DNA from: Oscillospiraceae bacterium
GTDB taxonomy: Bacteria > Bacillota > Clostridia > Oscillospirales > Ruminococcaceae
Reading direction: 5' to 3'
Assembly (NCBI GenBank): GCA_017468865.1
Contig: JAFUHM010000005.1
Coordinates: forward strand, 1 to 64,000
DNA: 64,000 bases
Shown: in pieces, positions 15,525-24,950 of the stretch
How positions within the stretch are numbered: the first letter of the stretch is position 1
Layout of the letters: each line of letters starts with the position of its first letter
The notes under the pieces: generated by a model
What the model was told of the DNA's origin: nothing
The model's input: the letters and a program-made list of their open reading frames with translations, nothing else
The model's database searches: none
Position numbers and translations under genes: made by a program

Positions 15525-16565
15525 TCAAAAATCTTTCAGTCTCTTGCTCCTTCCGGGGTTTTTGAGCTTACGGATAGCCTTGGCTTCGATCTGGCGTATA
15601 CGCTCACGGGTAACGTTGAACTTTTCACCCACCTCTTCAAGAGTGCGTGACCGTCCGTCATCAAGGCCGTAGCGGTAGCGAAGCACCCTCTCCTCACGGT
15701 CTGACAGTGTTTTGAGCACGGAATTAAGCTCGTCCTTGAGCATAACGAGAGAGGCAGCCTCCGCAGGAGACAGTGCCTCCTCATCGGGAATGAAGTCACC
15801 GAGATGGCTGTCCTCTTCCTCACCGATAGGTGTCTCCAGTGAGATGGGATCCTGTGCGATGCGGATTATCTCACGCACCCTGTCCACGCTGATGCCGAGC
15901 TCCGCAGCGATCTCCTCGGGTGTGGGGTCATGTCCGTTCCTGTGAAGGAGCTGACTTGATGTCTTTTTCACCTTGCCTATGGTCTCCACCATATGCACAG
16001 GGAGCCTGATCGTCCTTGCCTGATCGGCAATGGCACGGGAAATGGACTGCTTTATCCACCATGTGGCATAGGTGGAGAACTTGTAACCCTTCTCATAGTC
16101 GAACTTCTCGACTGCCTTCATAAGTCCGAGGTTGCCCTCCTGGATAAGGTCGAGGAACTGAAGGCCTCGTCCCACATACTTCTTTGCGATGGATACCACA
16201 AGACGCAGATTAGCCTCTGCAAGCTGGTTTTTCGCCTTGGTATCCCCGTCCTTCATCCGCTTTGCCACTTCATGTTCCTTTTCGGGAGAGAGCAGCTGTA
16301 TGCGGCCGATATCCTTCAGATAGATCTTCACCGGATCGTCTGCGGATATACCCTCAGTTATCTGTTCATCCGTAAGGTCGATCTCAGTATCAAGATCGTC
16401 TATTATCTCGATGCTGTTCTGCTTGCACATCTCACAGAACTGCTCGATCATCTCAGGATCGATGCCGTGCTTTTCCATGACGTTGTTCATGTCGGACATG
16501 GAGATCGAACCTGTCGCACGCCCCTTTTCAAGAAGCGCTTCGGAAACTTTTTCAAAAATCGTCAT
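15525..16565 (-). CDS. Second sigma-A/RpoD paralogue
   Basis: A 346-residue group 1/2 sigma-70 factor lying 8 nt downstream of another rpoD. It has a short region 1.1-like N-terminus, region 1.2/2 ([20 protein letters not shown]), 3 and 4.2 ([17 protein letters not shown]). Region 4.2 contacts for the -35 box match the first copy. Region 2.4 differs at -10-contact positions: WWIKQSIS (residues 169-176) against WWVRQAIT, giving K172 and S176 where E. coli has R436 and T440. This suggests an alternative vegetative sigma with slightly different -10 preference. AAGGTG lies 4 nt before the ATG. Confidence 0.9.
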   Translation of the reverse strand: MTIFEKVSEALLEKGRATGSISMSDMNNVMEKHGIDPEMIEQFCEMCKQNSIEIIDDLDTEIDLTDEQITEGISADDPVKIYLKDIGRIQLLSPEKEHEVAKRMKDGDTKAKNQLAEANLRLVVSIAKKYVGRGLQFLDLIQEGNLGLMKAVEKFDYEKGYKFSTYATWWIKQSISRAIADQARTIRLPVHMVETIGKVKKTSSQLLHRNGHDPTPEEIAAELGISVDRVREIIRIAQDPISLETPIGEEEDSHLGDFIPDEEALSPAEAASLVMLKDELNSVLKTLSDREERVLRYRYGLDDGRSRTLEEVGEKFNVTRERIRQIEAKAIRKLKNPGRSKRLKDF

Positions 16566-16573
16566 ACTACACC

Positions 16574-17641
16574 TTATTCCAGGAAATCCTTTACCTTTTT
16601 ACTTCTGCTTGGGTGACGAAGCTTTCTCAGAGCCTTCGCCTCTATCTGACGTATGCGTTCTCTTGTGACTTCAAACTCCTGCCCAACTTCTTCGAGGGTC
16701 CTCGATCTTCCGTCTTCAAGTCCGAAGCGAAGTCTGAGCACCTTCTCCTCACGGTCGGTAAGAGTTGAGAGCACCTCTCCCAGCTTCTCTTTGAGGAGGA
16801 TAAGGGATGCCGCATCTGCCGGAGCGGGCGCCTCCTCATCTGGGATGAAGTCACCGAGATGACTGTCCTCCTCCTCGCCGATGGGTGTTTCGAGTGAAAC
16901 AGGATCCTGCGCTATGCGCATTATCTCACGCACCTTATCCGGCGTGATCTCAAGCTCCTGCGCTATCTCCTCGGGAGTAGGATCACGGCCGTTCTGATGA
17001 AGCAGCGCCGTGGAAGTCTTCTTCACCTTTGTGATCGTCTCGACCATATGCACAGGTATGCGGATGGTCCTTGCCTGATCCGCAATTGCACGGGTGATAG
17101 CCTGACGCACCCACCATGTGGCATAGGTGGAGAACTTGAACCCCTTCTCGTAGTCGAACTTCTCCACCGCCTTTATTAGGCCTAAGTTGCCCTCCTGTAT
17201 CAGGTCGAGAAACTGCATCCCTCGTCCCACATACCTCTTGGCGATGGACACCACAAGACGCAGATTGGCCTCGGCGAGCTTCTTCCTCGCCTTGGTGTCT
17301 CCCTCTTTCATCTTCTTGGCAAGCTCCGTTTCCTGCTCGGTCGTAAGCAAAGGCACCTTGCCGATATCACGAAGATAGATCTTGACGGGGTCATCCACGG
17401 TGATGCCTTCTCCCCCGTCAAAATCATCAGCCATGGAAGCCGTGATGTCATTGAGATCAAGCGAGGTGTCTATATCATCTATTATCTCGATGCCGCTCTG
17501 CTTGCACAGGTCATAGAACGCCTCTATGGTCTCAGGCTCGATATCGAGCCTGTCCATGGAATCATTGACCTCCGTGGCACTGAGTTTGCCTGCTTGCTTT
17601 CCCTTTGCGATAAGTTCCTCAAAGACCTTATCTTTGTTCAT
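16574..17641 (-). CDS. rpoD: Primary sigma factor RpoD (SigA)
   Basis: A 355-residue housekeeping sigma factor that directs RNA polymerase to -35/-10 promoters. N-terminal region 1.1-like (1-80), region 1.2 ([17 protein letters not shown]), 2.1-2.4 with [20 protein letters not shown] (171-190), region 3 with IPVHMVETI (the extended -10 contact segment), and 4.2 with [20 protein letters not shown]. The length is typical for Firmicute SigA. Its ATG overlaps the dnaG stop by 4 nt, the classic dnaG-rpoD arrangement. I take this copy as the primary factor because region 2.4 matches the canonical sequence. Confidence 0.95.
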   Translation of the reverse strand: MNKDKVFEELIAKGKQAGKLSATEVNDSMDRLDIEPETIEAFYDLCKQSGIEIIDDIDTSLDLNDITASMADDFDGGEGITVDDPVKIYLRDIGKVPLLTTEQETELAKKMKEGDTKARKKLAEANLRLVVSIAKRYVGRGMQFLDLIQEGNLGLIKAVEKFDYEKGFKFSTYATWWVRQAITRAIADQARTIRIPVHMVETITKVKKTSTALLHQNGRDPTPEEIAQELEITPDKVREIMRIAQDPVSLETPIGEEEDSHLGDFIPDEEAPAPADAASLILLKEKLGEVLSTLTDREEKVLRLRFGLEDGRSRTLEEVGQEFEVTRERIRQIEAKALRKLRHPSRSKKVKDFLE

Positions 17642-19407
17642 TTTCCCACCCCATTTTTCTTTGACGCCAACAGCCGTTTCTGAAGATCCAAAAGTTCATC
17701 TTCCGACATCTGCGCTGCCGGTTTATCTGAAGATCTGTCACGTCTGGTTCTGAGATGTTTCACAAAATCATCGAATGACCGTCTGTCAAGCCTTAATTCA
17801 CTGTATTCTGTAATTATCGACACGACTCTGCCCATCTCCTCCGGAGAATAGTTCTCCTGCAGGCTCATGATATCAGCCTGTGACGATGAGGAAAGAAGAG
17901 CCGTGTAATCGGAGAATATCCTTCTGTTGAGGTCAGTGAGGAAATCCTCCGCCGAAACGTTGTTCAACACATAGGCAAGCTCATCGGGATTTCGGCAGAG
18001 ATAGGCGATGATTCCCTTTTCTGCCCGAAACGCCCCCGGATCCCTTATCGACTGGGGATCTTCGCTGCGCTCCTTTGCAAAGGAACGTATCTGCTGCCAC
18101 TGCCTGTCCTTGCTGCCCTTCTCTGTGCGCCGCCGCAGTCCTTCGACCTGCGTCCTGACCGCCTCCGTGGGGATATTCTGATCGGCAGCCACACGGGAGA
18201 TATACACCTCCCGCTCCACAGATGAAGCAATGGAAGCTATCACTTCGCTTGCCCTCTTGAGATATTCCACACGCCCCGTATCCGAGGTGATGTCAAGCCC
18301 TTCTTCGCAGCGGCGGAGCTCAAAGTTCACCGCTCCTTCGGACTTATCCATGATATGCCTGAATTCAGCCGCACCTCGGCTCTTTATAAACTCGTCGGGA
18401 TCCTTTGCGCCGTCTATCTTCAGCACCTTCGCACGAAGCCCTGCCTCACCGAGAAGGTTTATGGCACGCATGGCTGCCGCCTGACCCGCACCGTCCGAGT
18501 CATAGGAGATCAGCACCTCATCGGCATAATTCTTCATCAGGCGAGCCTGTTCCGCAGTAAGTGCCGTGCCCAGAGTGGCTACGGTATTCTCAAATCCCGC
18601 CTGATTGAGACTGATGACATCCATATATCCCTCACACAGGATGAGCCTCTTTTCGCCTGTTTTCTTGGCAAAATTCAGTGAGAACAGGTTTCGGCTCTTC
18701 TTGAATACGGGAGAATCCGAGGAATTGAGGTACTTGGGGCCTTCCCCGTCGATTATGCGCCCGCCGAAGGCTATGACTTCCCCTCTCAGATTGATTATGG
18801 GGAACATCACACGGTCACGGAATGTATCATACAGGCCGCCGCTGCGGTTTCTCCTTGCAAGGTTGGAGATCTCAAGCTCCTGTTCGGTAAATCCCTGCTC
18901 CTTCAGGTGATCGGTAAGATACTGCCATTCATCGGGGGCATATCCCAGCCCGTATTTTGTGATGGTCTGAGGCAGCAGCCTTCTTGAGGAAAAATACATC
19001 CGTCCTTTTTCGCCCTTCTGATCCCTTGTCAGGGTGGTATTGAAAAACCTTGCCGCCGCACGGTTGATCTCAAGGATGCGCTGCCTGAGCCTGGATGAGT
19101 CCTCACTTACGCCGCTGTCGGGCACAGTCAGCCCTGCACGCTGAGCAAGGGCACGCACCGCATCCATATAAGGAAGGTTCTCATACTGCATCACGAAGGT
19201 GATAACATCGCCGCCCGCTCCACATCCGAAGCAGTGGTAATGCTGATCGGCAGTATAAATATGGCAGGAGGGCGACTTCTCGGAATGGAACGGACACAGG
19301 CACACATAGTCACGGGAAGTGCGCTTGAGCTGGATATGTGCGCCCATTACATCTTCTATTCTGTTGGCAGCTTTGAGCTGTTCGACAAATTCGGGAGGAA
19401 GAGGCAT
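17638..19407 (-). CDS. dnaG: DNA primase DnaG
   Basis: A 589-residue primase that makes RNA primers at the replication fork. N-terminal CHC2 zinc finger ([13 protein letters not shown]...[10 protein letters not shown], about residues 37-68), central catalytic core with TOPRIM motifs ([22 protein letters not shown]), and a C-terminal helicase-binding region (about 450-589). It lies 1 nt after dgt and overlaps rpoD by 4 nt. All three are probably made from one transcript, linking replication and transcription initiation. Confidence 0.96.
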   Translation of the reverse strand: MPLPPEFVEQLKAANRIEDVMGAHIQLKRTSRDYVCLCPFHSEKSPSCHIYTADQHYHCFGCGAGGDVITFVMQYENLPYMDAVRALAQRAGLTVPDSGVSEDSSRLRQRILEINRAAARFFNTTLTRDQKGEKGRMYFSSRRLLPQTITKYGLGYAPDEWQYLTDHLKEQGFTEQELEISNLARRNRSGGLYDTFRDRVMFPIINLRGEVIAFGGRIIDGEGPKYLNSSDSPVFKKSRNLFSLNFAKKTGEKRLILCEGYMDVISLNQAGFENTVATLGTALTAEQARLMKNYADEVLISYDSDGAGQAAAMRAINLLGEAGLRAKVLKIDGAKDPDEFIKSRGAAEFRHIMDKSEGAVNFELRRCEEGLDITSDTGRVEYLKRASEVIASIASSVEREVYISRVAADQNIPTEAVRTQVEGLRRRTEKGSKDRQWQQIRSFAKERSEDPQSIRDPGAFRAEKGIIAYLCRNPDELAYVLNNVSAEDFLTDLNRRIFSDYTALLSSSSQADIMSLQENYSPEEMGRVVSIITEYSELRLDRRSFDDFVKHLRTRRDRSSDKPAAQMSEDELLDLQKRLLASKKNGVGK

Positions 19408-19408
19408 A

Positions 19409-20398
19409 TCAGCACCATCTTTTGGGAATAAACAGGGATTTGTAAAGAGATACGGCGTAGCTGTCGGACATACCCGAAATATAGTCGCACACTGCTCTTT
19501 CCTTGGAGAACCTCTCCATTATACCCACATACAGGGGCGGCATCTTTTCCGTATTCTTGCAGTAGTACTGAAAAAGCTTCTGTACGACCTGCTTTGCCTT
19601 CTGCTCCTCACTTTTCGCAAGGGCGGAGCGATATACGTTGTCAAACATGAACTCATGGAGCTCATCCTGCGCCTTGAGCACCACTGGATCAAGGTGTATG
19701 TTCTCCACACCGTTCTCGATTATTGACATGATCATCGTAGTGATGCGCTCACTCTTTGAATGGCCGAGTACGGCGATAGGGCCGGGAGGGAGCATCTCTT
19801 CGGTAAGTATGCCCGCTCTAATGGCATCGTCGATATCATGATTGATATATGCGATCCGATCTGCAAGGCGGACTATATATCCTTCCTTGGTCAGAGCCAC
19901 CTTATCGGTATGGGCAGCAATACCGTTTTTCACCTCATAGGTAAGGTTCAGTCCCCTGCCGTCACGTTCGATGTAGTCAACGACACGCACGCTTTGCAGA
20001 TAATGCTTGAATCCGCAGGAGCTTATCTCATTGAGGGCAGCCTCTCCCGCATGGCCGAAGGGGGTATGCCCCAGGTCATGTCCGAGAGCGATCGCCTCTG
20101 TCAGATCCTCATTGAGGCGAAGGGCACGGGAAATGGTGCGTGCGATCTGGCTGACTTCAAGGGTATGGGTGAGCCTTGTGCGATAATGATCCCCGATAGG
20201 GTCAAGAAAGACCTGTGTCTTATGCTTCAGGCGACGGAAGGAATTACAGTGGAGTATCCTGTCACGGTCCCTCTGAAAATCTGTCCTGATGGGACACTTC
20301 TGCTCGGGGTCACGGCGAAAGCCTGTGTGCTTGGAGGTGCAGGCCTCCTGGCAAAGGGTACCGAGTTCGAGTACCTCTATCTGTTCTCTTACGGTCAT
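19409..20398 (-). CDS. dgt: dGTPase-like HD-domain triphosphohydrolase
   Basis: A 329-residue HD-superfamily deoxynucleoside triphosphate triphosphohydrolase, predicted to cleave dNTPs to deoxynucleoside and triphosphate. Motifs: RDRDRILHCNSFRRLKHKTQV (cited core FRRLKHKTQVF), RTRLTHTLEV (H of the HD motif), and ALGHDLGHTPFGHAGE (the HD pair). Single-chain length fits the Firmicute type found upstream of dnaG. First gene of the dnaG-sigma operon, preceded by a 7-bp inverted repeat overlapping the likely promoter region. Confidence 0.9.
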   Translation of the reverse strand: MTVREQIEVLELGTLCQEACTSKHTGFRRDPEQKCPIRTDFQRDRDRILHCNSFRRLKHKTQVFLDPIGDHYRTRLTHTLEVSQIARTISRALRLNEDLTEAIALGHDLGHTPFGHAGEAALNEISSCGFKHYLQSVRVVDYIERDGRGLNLTYEVKNGIAAHTDKVALTKEGYIVRLADRIAYINHDIDDAIRAGILTEEMLPPGPIAVLGHSKSERITTMIMSIIENGVENIHLDPVVLKAQDELHEFMFDNVYRSALAKSEEQKAKQVVQKLFQYYCKNTEKMPPLYVGIMERFSKERAVCDYISGMSDSYAVSLYKSLFIPKRWC

Positions 20399-20414
20399 GC
20401 TTTCAACTCTTTTC

Positions 20415-20437
20415 TATAACAAATGGTAACTGTTATA
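20415..20437. promoter_or_regulatory. Palindrome upstream of dgt, candidate operator
   Basis: TATAACA (20415-20421) and TGTTATA (20431-20437) are perfect inverted arms with a 9-nt centre, 17 bp before the dgt start. On the minus strand the distal arm coincides with a weak -10-like TATAAC. An operator is plausible but unproven. Confidence 0.4.
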
Positions 20438-20447
20438 ATTTACGGAA

Positions 20448-20468
20448 AAAGAGCGGAAAATACTCTTT
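20448..20468 (-). terminator. Weak terminator of yigZ
   Basis: AAAGAG / CTCTTT stem (20448-20453 with 20463-20468) followed by T5 on the minus strand. Confidence 0.45.
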
Positions 20469-20495
20469 TATATATGTAATATATATGTAAATTTT

Positions 20496-21122
20496 TTATG
20501 AACCCAGATTCATATCAGCAAATTCGATGTGATCGACTGCCGCCGCAACACGTCCGTTGGTGATATCCGTTACCGCCAAGGAAAAGGCATCAGCGCTGTC
20601 CGCACGGCAAAGAAGACAGAGCGTGACGTTATCCGCAAAATCGGAGGAGACGATCCGCACATCATACTGTGCGAACAGGTTCTGCAGCGTGCCGTAATAG
20701 GTATAGTCGCAGGTGATGTTCATGACGGCACACTCTTCCATTTCGCATATATGCGTATTGCTCACCGCCGCCTTTGCAGCCGATGTATAGGCACGCACAA
20801 GACCGCCTGTGCCCAGCAGTATGCCGCCGAAATACCTTGTGACCACGATGCACACATCAGTAAGGCCTTCCCGCCTGAGGAGCTCGAGCACGGGTACTCC
20901 CGCCGTGCCCGAGGGTTCGCCGTCGTCGGTATAGCGTGTGATATTACCGTCTCTGAGGATATAGGCATAGACATTATGGCGTGCCTTCCTGTTGGCCGCC
21001 CTTATGCCCTCGATGAAGGCTATCGCCTCATCTTCATTGGTCACATGGCTGAGAGCCGCTATGAACCGTGACTTCCTGTCTTCAAATTCGCCTGTGCTTA
21101 GAGATGACACCGTTTTATACAT
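20496..21122 (-). CDS. yigZ: YigZ/IMPACT family protein
   Basis: A 208-residue two-domain protein of the UPF0029 / IMPACT family. The N-terminal domain (about 1-120) contains KSRFIAALSHV, ARHNVYAYILRD, DDGEPSGTAGVPVLELL and VTRYFGGILLGTGGLVRAY, which are diagnostic. A C-terminal DUF1949-like domain follows (about 135-205). Eukaryotic IMPACT binds GCN1 in translation control; bacterial function is not established. I start at the ATG at 21122; an in-frame TTG at 21134 is possible. It lies downstream of rpmE after a terminator. Confidence 0.9.
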   Translation of the reverse strand: MYKTVSSLSTGEFEDRKSRFIAALSHVTNEDEAIAFIEGIRAANRKARHNVYAYILRDGNITRYTDDGEPSGTAGVPVLELLRREGLTDVCIVVTRYFGGILLGTGGLVRAYTSAAKAAVSNTHICEMEECAVMNITCDYTYYGTLQNLFAQYDVRIVSSDFADNVTLCLLCRADSADAFSLAVTDITNGRVAAAVDHIEFADMNLGS

Positions 21123-21140
21123 ATCGTTACCCAAAATAAA

Positions 21141-21165
21141 AGGCTGTCCGCAGCGCAGACAGCCT
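21141..21165 (-). terminator. Terminator of rpmE
   Basis: AGGCTGTC (21141-21148) pairs with GACAGCCT (21158-21165), followed on the minus strand by TTTATTTT. Confidence 0.75.
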
Positions 21166-21170
21166 TATGA

Positions 21171-21374
21171 TCACTTGCCGAGATTGAAACGCTTGTTGAA
21201 ACGATCAACACGTCCGCCCGTATCAACGAGCTTCTGCTTGCCCGTGTAGAAGGGATGGCACTTAGAGCAGATTTCAACTCTGATATCCTTCTTTGTGGAG
21301 CGTGTCTTGATCACGTTGCCGCAGGCACAGGTGATCGTGGTCTCCTCATAGTTAGGATGGATACCTTCTCTCAT
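21171..21374 (-). CDS. rpmE: 50S ribosomal protein L31, zinc-binding form
   Basis: A 67-residue L31 of the zinc-containing (C+) class: C16 and C18 in TCACGN, and C36 and C39 in [15 protein letters not shown]. It starts [16 protein letters not shown], which is typical. The C+ form is usually expressed under zinc sufficiency; no C- paralogue is visible here. AAAGGAG lies just before the ATG. A leader of about 80 nt separates it from a consensus promoter. Confidence 0.96.
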   Translation of the reverse strand: MREGIHPNYEETTITCACGNVIKTRSTKKDIRVEICSKCHPFYTGKQKLVDTGGRVDRFNKRFNLGK

Positions 21375-21463
21375 TTATAGCACTCCTTTCGTATGTGATA
21401 AGCTGATGACAGCAGCCCATCACCGTACCTCGGACAGTAGTGCTATCAAAAGTCATATGTAGT

Positions 21464-21492
21464 ATTATACCACGGATCTCAACTTTTGTCAA
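21464..21492 (-). promoter_or_regulatory. Promoter of rpmE
   Basis: Minus strand: TTGACA (21487-21492), 17-bp spacer, TATAAT (21464-21469), extended -10 TGG. Confidence 0.9.
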
Positions 21493-21686
21493 TAGCCATC
21501 ATGGTGTAAAATGTAAAATTTATATGAACAGCAAAGCATAATCCTGCCTGTTTTGCGGATATTCGATCACCGGAGATCATCAGGCACATACAACTCAAAA
21601 AGCCGCCATATTTGCACTCATCCGGCATCACAGCACCCGAATATAAGAAAAATTTCCCGTATAACGAAATTTTTTTCAAAAACCCC

Positions 21687-21715
21687 TTTACAAATGGGGA
21701 GAGATGTGTTATAAT
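21687..21715 (+). promoter_or_regulatory. Promoter of rpsO
   Basis: TTTACA (21687-21692), 17-bp spacer, TATAAT (21710-21715), extended -10 TGT. Confidence 0.85.
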
Positions 21716-21856
21716 GTATTTTGTGTGTAAAACACGTCATTCCCATGACAGTGTCCCCGGGATACGCCGCAATCATATGCGGACTGCACCTGCCGGTCAC
21801 ACAGTCATGACTGTGCAGCAGCACAATGGAAAATATTATTAAAGAGGTGTATCACT

Positions 21857-22123
21857 ATGATGCAGAAAACAGAAAAGGCTGCTATAATCGAGCAGTACAG
21901 ACTCAGCGAGACAGACACAGGTTCTCCCGAAGTTCAGATCGCCATCCTCACCAAGAGGATCAAGGATCTCACCGAACATCTGAAGATCCACAAGAATGAC
22001 CATCACTCCAGAAGAGGCCTTCAGAAGATGGTAGGTCACAGACGTAACCTCCTCGGCTACCTCCAGAAGAACGACATCGAGAGATATCGTGCTATCGTAG
22101 CTAAGCTGGGTCTTCGTAAGTAG
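21857..22123 (+). CDS. rpsO: 30S ribosomal protein S15
   Basis: An 88-residue S15 that binds the central domain of 16S rRNA. It contains [15 protein letters not shown] and the [15 protein letters not shown] block, both diagnostic. The start is ATG ATG; AAAGAGGTG favours either 21857 or 21860. rpsO followed by pnp is a conserved order. Here 650 bp of repeats separate them and no T-run terminator is visible, so read-through into pnp is likely. The stop codon touches the first palindromic repeat. Confidence 0.96.
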   Translation: MMQKTEKAAIIEQYRLSETDTGSPEVQIAILTKRIKDLTEHLKIHKNDHHSRRGLQKMVGHRRNLLGYLQKNDIERYRAIVAKLGLRK

Positions 22124-22400
22124 TGGGCAGTGCCCACAGCCATTCGTTGATTCATCTATTCTGACAGTCATGATATGGCTCGACCGATAAGGAACGAAAA
22201 CGGCACAGACTTTATGTTGGGCGGTGCCCACAGCCAATTCGGTGATTCATCTATTCTGACAGTCAGTCATGATATGGCTCGACTGATAAGGAATGAGAAC
22301 AGCAAAGGCTTTATGTTGGACTGTTGTCCACACCGGTTTCGTTGATTTATCCGATCGGACAGTCTTAATATGCCTCTCGGACAGTCTTAATATGCCTCGA
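22123..22400 (+). repeat. Three tandem, decaying copies of a ~95-bp repeat after rpsO
   Basis: Copy 1 (22123-22216) and copy 2 (22217-22316) share the palindrome, then ATTCATCTATTCTGACAGTC, ATGATATGGCTCGAC and GATAAGGAA. Copy 3 (22317 to about 22400) is degenerate. Each begins with a stem: GTGGGC/GCCCAC, TGGGC/GCCCA and TGGAC/GTCCA. The third differs by a compensating base-pair change. Copy 3 also holds a local 22-bp duplication ending TTAATATGCCTC. Confidence 0.85.
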
Positions 22401-22505
22401 CCGATCGGATAATGCGGCGGAACACTTTTAACAGGCAAGGGATATTTCCCTTCATTGTGTATGTAAGCGGACACGGGATGTGTCCGCTTAAAATGAAAAC
22501 GGCAA

Positions 22506-22742
22506 GTTAATAATAAATCGGGCTTATGATCCCGACTTATTATTATAAATCGGGCTTATGATCCCGACTTATTATTATAAATCGACTTATGATCCCGATT
22601 TATTATTGTAAATCGGACTTATGATCCCGGTTTATTATTGTAAATTGGACTTATGATCCCGATTTATTATTAAATCGGACTTATCGACCCGATCTATTAT
22701 TGATCGGACGCATGGGAATATCGTGAGCCGGATTTATTATTA
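22506..22742 (+). repeat. Array of seven ~31-bp hairpin units upstream of pnp
   Basis: Seven direct repeats, consensus about AAATCGGACTTATGATCCCGATTTATTATT. Each can fold as AATCGG...CCGATT, and the AT-rich linkers TTATTATT and AATAATAA can extend the stems. Unit sequences vary but pairing is mostly kept (AATTGG with CCGATT; GATCGG with CCGGAT). The array ends about 30 nt before the pnp start. Confidence 0.88.
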
Positions 22743-22773
22743 ACGCCGTTATCATACTATATAGGAGGAACAT

Positions 22774-24900
22774 ATGAATACGGCTAAAACATTCGACAAC
22801 TACCGTGTCTTCAAGACACAATTTGCCGGCAGAGAACTTACCGTTGAGACGGGCAAGACCTGCGAACTCTCCAACGGCTCCTGCTGGGTACGCTACGGCG
22901 ACACCACCGTTATGGCCAACGTAACAGCAAGCGTAAAGCCCAGAGACGGCATTGACTTCTTCCCTCTCTCCGTTGACTACGAGGAAAAGCTCTACTCCGT
23001 AGGACGCATCCCCGGTTCGTTCAACAGACGTGAGGGCAAGCCCTCCGAGAAGGCTATCCTCACCTCCCGTGTGGTTGACCGTCCTATCCGTCCTCTTTTC
23101 CCCAAGGATATGCGCAACGATGTATCTGTTGTAATGACGGTGCTCTCCGTTGACCCCGACAACTCCCCCGAGATCGTCGGCATGATCGCAGCTTCCATAG
23201 CTATCCACATTTCCGATATCCCCTGGAACGGACCTGTAGGCGGCATCTCCGTCGGTCTGGTAGACGGCGAGATCGTACTCAACCCCACACTTGAACAGCG
23301 TCAGCACAATGACCTCAACCTCACCGTGGCGGGCACCATGGAAAAGGTGGTCATGATCGAGGCAGGCGCAAACGAAGTTGACGATGACACCATGCTCGAT
23401 GCCATCATCAAGGGCCATGAGGAGATCAAGAAGATCGTAGCATTCATTGATGACATCAGATCTCAGATAGGCAAGAAGAAGTTTGAATTCGAGTCTCAGG
23501 AAGTAGATCACGATATGTTCGATGCCATTGAGGCATTTGCGGCAGACCGTGTGAAGGTGGCACTTGACACCGATGACAAGAACAAGCGTGAAGAGATGCT
23601 CAACCCCATCAAGGATGACATCCACGCTAAGTTCGATGAACTCTATCCCGAAAAGGAACTCATGATAGATGAGTGCATATACAAGCTCCAGAAGAAGATC
23701 GTGCGCAACTGGCTCTACGAGGGCAAGCGTGTTGACGGCAGAGGCCTTGACGATATCCGTCCTCTGGCTGCGGAAGTAGGTCTTCTCCCCCGTGTACACG
23801 GTTCGGGCCTTTTCACAAGAGGTCAGACACAGGTGCTCACCATCGCTACACTTGCTCCCGTCAGCGAGTCTCAGAAGATAGACGGTCTTGACGAGGAAGA
23901 CACCAAGCGTTATATGCACCATTACAACTTCCCCTCGTACTCCGTTGGTGAGACTAAGCCTTCAAGAGGCCCCGGAAGACGTGAGATAGGTCACGGCGCA
24001 CTCGCTGAGCGTGCTCTTCTCCCTGTTATCCCTCCCGTTGAGGAATTCCCCTATGCCCTCAGACTTGTTTCCGAGGTGCTCTCCTCCAACGGCTCCACTT
24101 CACAGGGCTCCATCTGCGGCTCCACACTCGCACTTATGGATGCAGGCGTTCCCATAAAGGCACCCGTTGCCGGTATTTCCTGCGGCCTTATCACCCGTGA
24201 TGACGGTTCATTCCAGACTATGGTGGATATCCAGGGTCTTGAGGACTTCTTCGGAGATATGGACTTCAAGGTAGGCGGCACAAAGAAGGGTATCACCGCT
24301 ATCCAGGTGGATATCAAGGTCGATGGTCTGACCTACGACATCATCCGTGAGGCATTCGCAAAGACTCATAAGGCAAGGGACTATATACTTGATGAAGTAA
24401 TGCTCAAGGCTATCCCCACTTACCGCAGTGAAGTCGGCAAGTACGCTCCCAAGATGCTCTCCACCAAGGTACCCACCGACAAGATAAGAGAAGTCATCGG
24501 TCAGGGCGGCAAGGTCATCCAGAAGATCTCCGCTGACTGCAACGTCAAGATAGACATCAACGATGAAGGTGACGTATTCATCAGCGGCATAGATGCAAAC
24601 GACTGCAAGAAGGCGCTCCAGATCGTGGAGACTATCGCAAATGACCCCGAAGTAGGCGCTATCTACAAGGGCAAGGTCGTTAAGCTCATGTCCTTCGGTG
24701 CGTTTGTTGAGATAGCTCCGGGCAAGGACGGTCTCGTTCACATCTCCAAGCTCGACAAGCAGCGTGTTGAAAGCGTTGAGGACATTGTAAGCGTCGGCGA
24801 TGAGATCGTAGTAAAGGTCATGGAGATCGACAGCCAGGGCAGGATAAATCTCTCCCGCAAGGATGCGCTCGCTGACCTGGAAGCTAAGAGAAACGGCTGA
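22774..24900 (+). CDS. pnp: Polyribonucleotide nucleotidyltransferase (PNPase)
   Basis: A 708-residue phosphorolytic 3'-5' exoribonuclease. First RNase PH core (1 to about 210), helical linker, catalytic second RNase PH core (about 310-540, with FTRGQTQ and GDMDFKVGGTKKGITAIQVDIK, cited core MDFKVGGTKKGITA), KH domain (IREVIGQGGKVIQKI) and S1 domain (YKGKVVKLMSFGAFVEI). Ends at the usual family length. AGGAGG is well placed. Upstream hairpin units suggest control of its own mRNA, as known in principle from E. coli, where an RNase III-cut leader stem mediates autoregulation. A strong terminator follows. Confidence 0.97.
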   Translation: MNTAKTFDNYRVFKTQFAGRELTVETGKTCELSNGSCWVRYGDTTVMANVTASVKPRDGIDFFPLSVDYEEKLYSVGRIPGSFNRREGKPSEKAILTSRVVDRPIRPLFPKDMRNDVSVVMTVLSVDPDNSPEIVGMIAASIAIHISDIPWNGPVGGISVGLVDGEIVLNPTLEQRQHNDLNLTVAGTMEKVVMIEAGANEVDDDTMLDAIIKGHEEIKKIVAFIDDIRSQIGKKKFEFESQEVDHDMFDAIEAFAADRVKVALDTDDKNKREEMLNPIKDDIHAKFDELYPEKELMIDECIYKLQKKIVRNWLYEGKRVDGRGLDDIRPLAAEVGLLPRVHGSGLFTRGQTQVLTIATLAPVSESQKIDGLDEEDTKRYMHHYNFPSYSVGETKPSRGPGRREIGHGALAERALLPVIPPVEEFPYALRLVSEVLSSNGSTSQGSICGSTLALMDAGVPIKAPVAGISCGLITRDDGSFQTMVDIQGLEDFFGDMDFKVGGTKKGITAIQVDIKVDGLTYDIIREAFAKTHKARDYILDEVMLKAIPTYRSEVGKYAPKMLSTKVPTDKIREVIGQGGKVIQKISADCNVKIDINDEGDVFISGIDANDCKKALQIVETIANDPEVGAIYKGKVVKLMSFGAFVEIAPGKDGLVHISKLDKQRVESVEDIVSVGDEIVVKVMEIDSQGRINLSRKDALADLEAKRNG

Positions 24901-24950
24901 TAACTGACTGTATTTCGCTGCTCTCCTGAGATCAGTGCTTTGAAAAGTGT

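Larger units (their letters stand above)
21375..21856. other. Divergent ribosomal-protein promoter region
   Basis: A 480-bp gene-free stretch. It holds the rpmE promoter and a roughly 85-nt rpmE leader (able to form a hairpin around 21400-21420), about 190 bp with nothing recognisable (21493-21686), and the rpsO promoter and its roughly 135-nt leader. The rpsO leader has short inverted repeats (GTCATTCCCATGAC near 21735; CAGTCATGACTG near 21800) that could belong to S15 autoregulation. Confidence 0.6.

Noticed and set aside
15525-17641. Tandem rpoD genes as an assembly duplication
   Set aside because: The copies differ at many residues and in DNA throughout, so they are diverged paralogues.
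22506-22742. Possible CRISPR array
   Set aside because: Units are contiguous ~31-bp repeats without unique spacers, each is itself palindromic, and no cas genes are near.
22681-23922. 413-codon minus-strand ORF across pnp
   Set aside because: Antisense shadow of a highly conserved PNPase frame, with no ribosome site or family resemblance.
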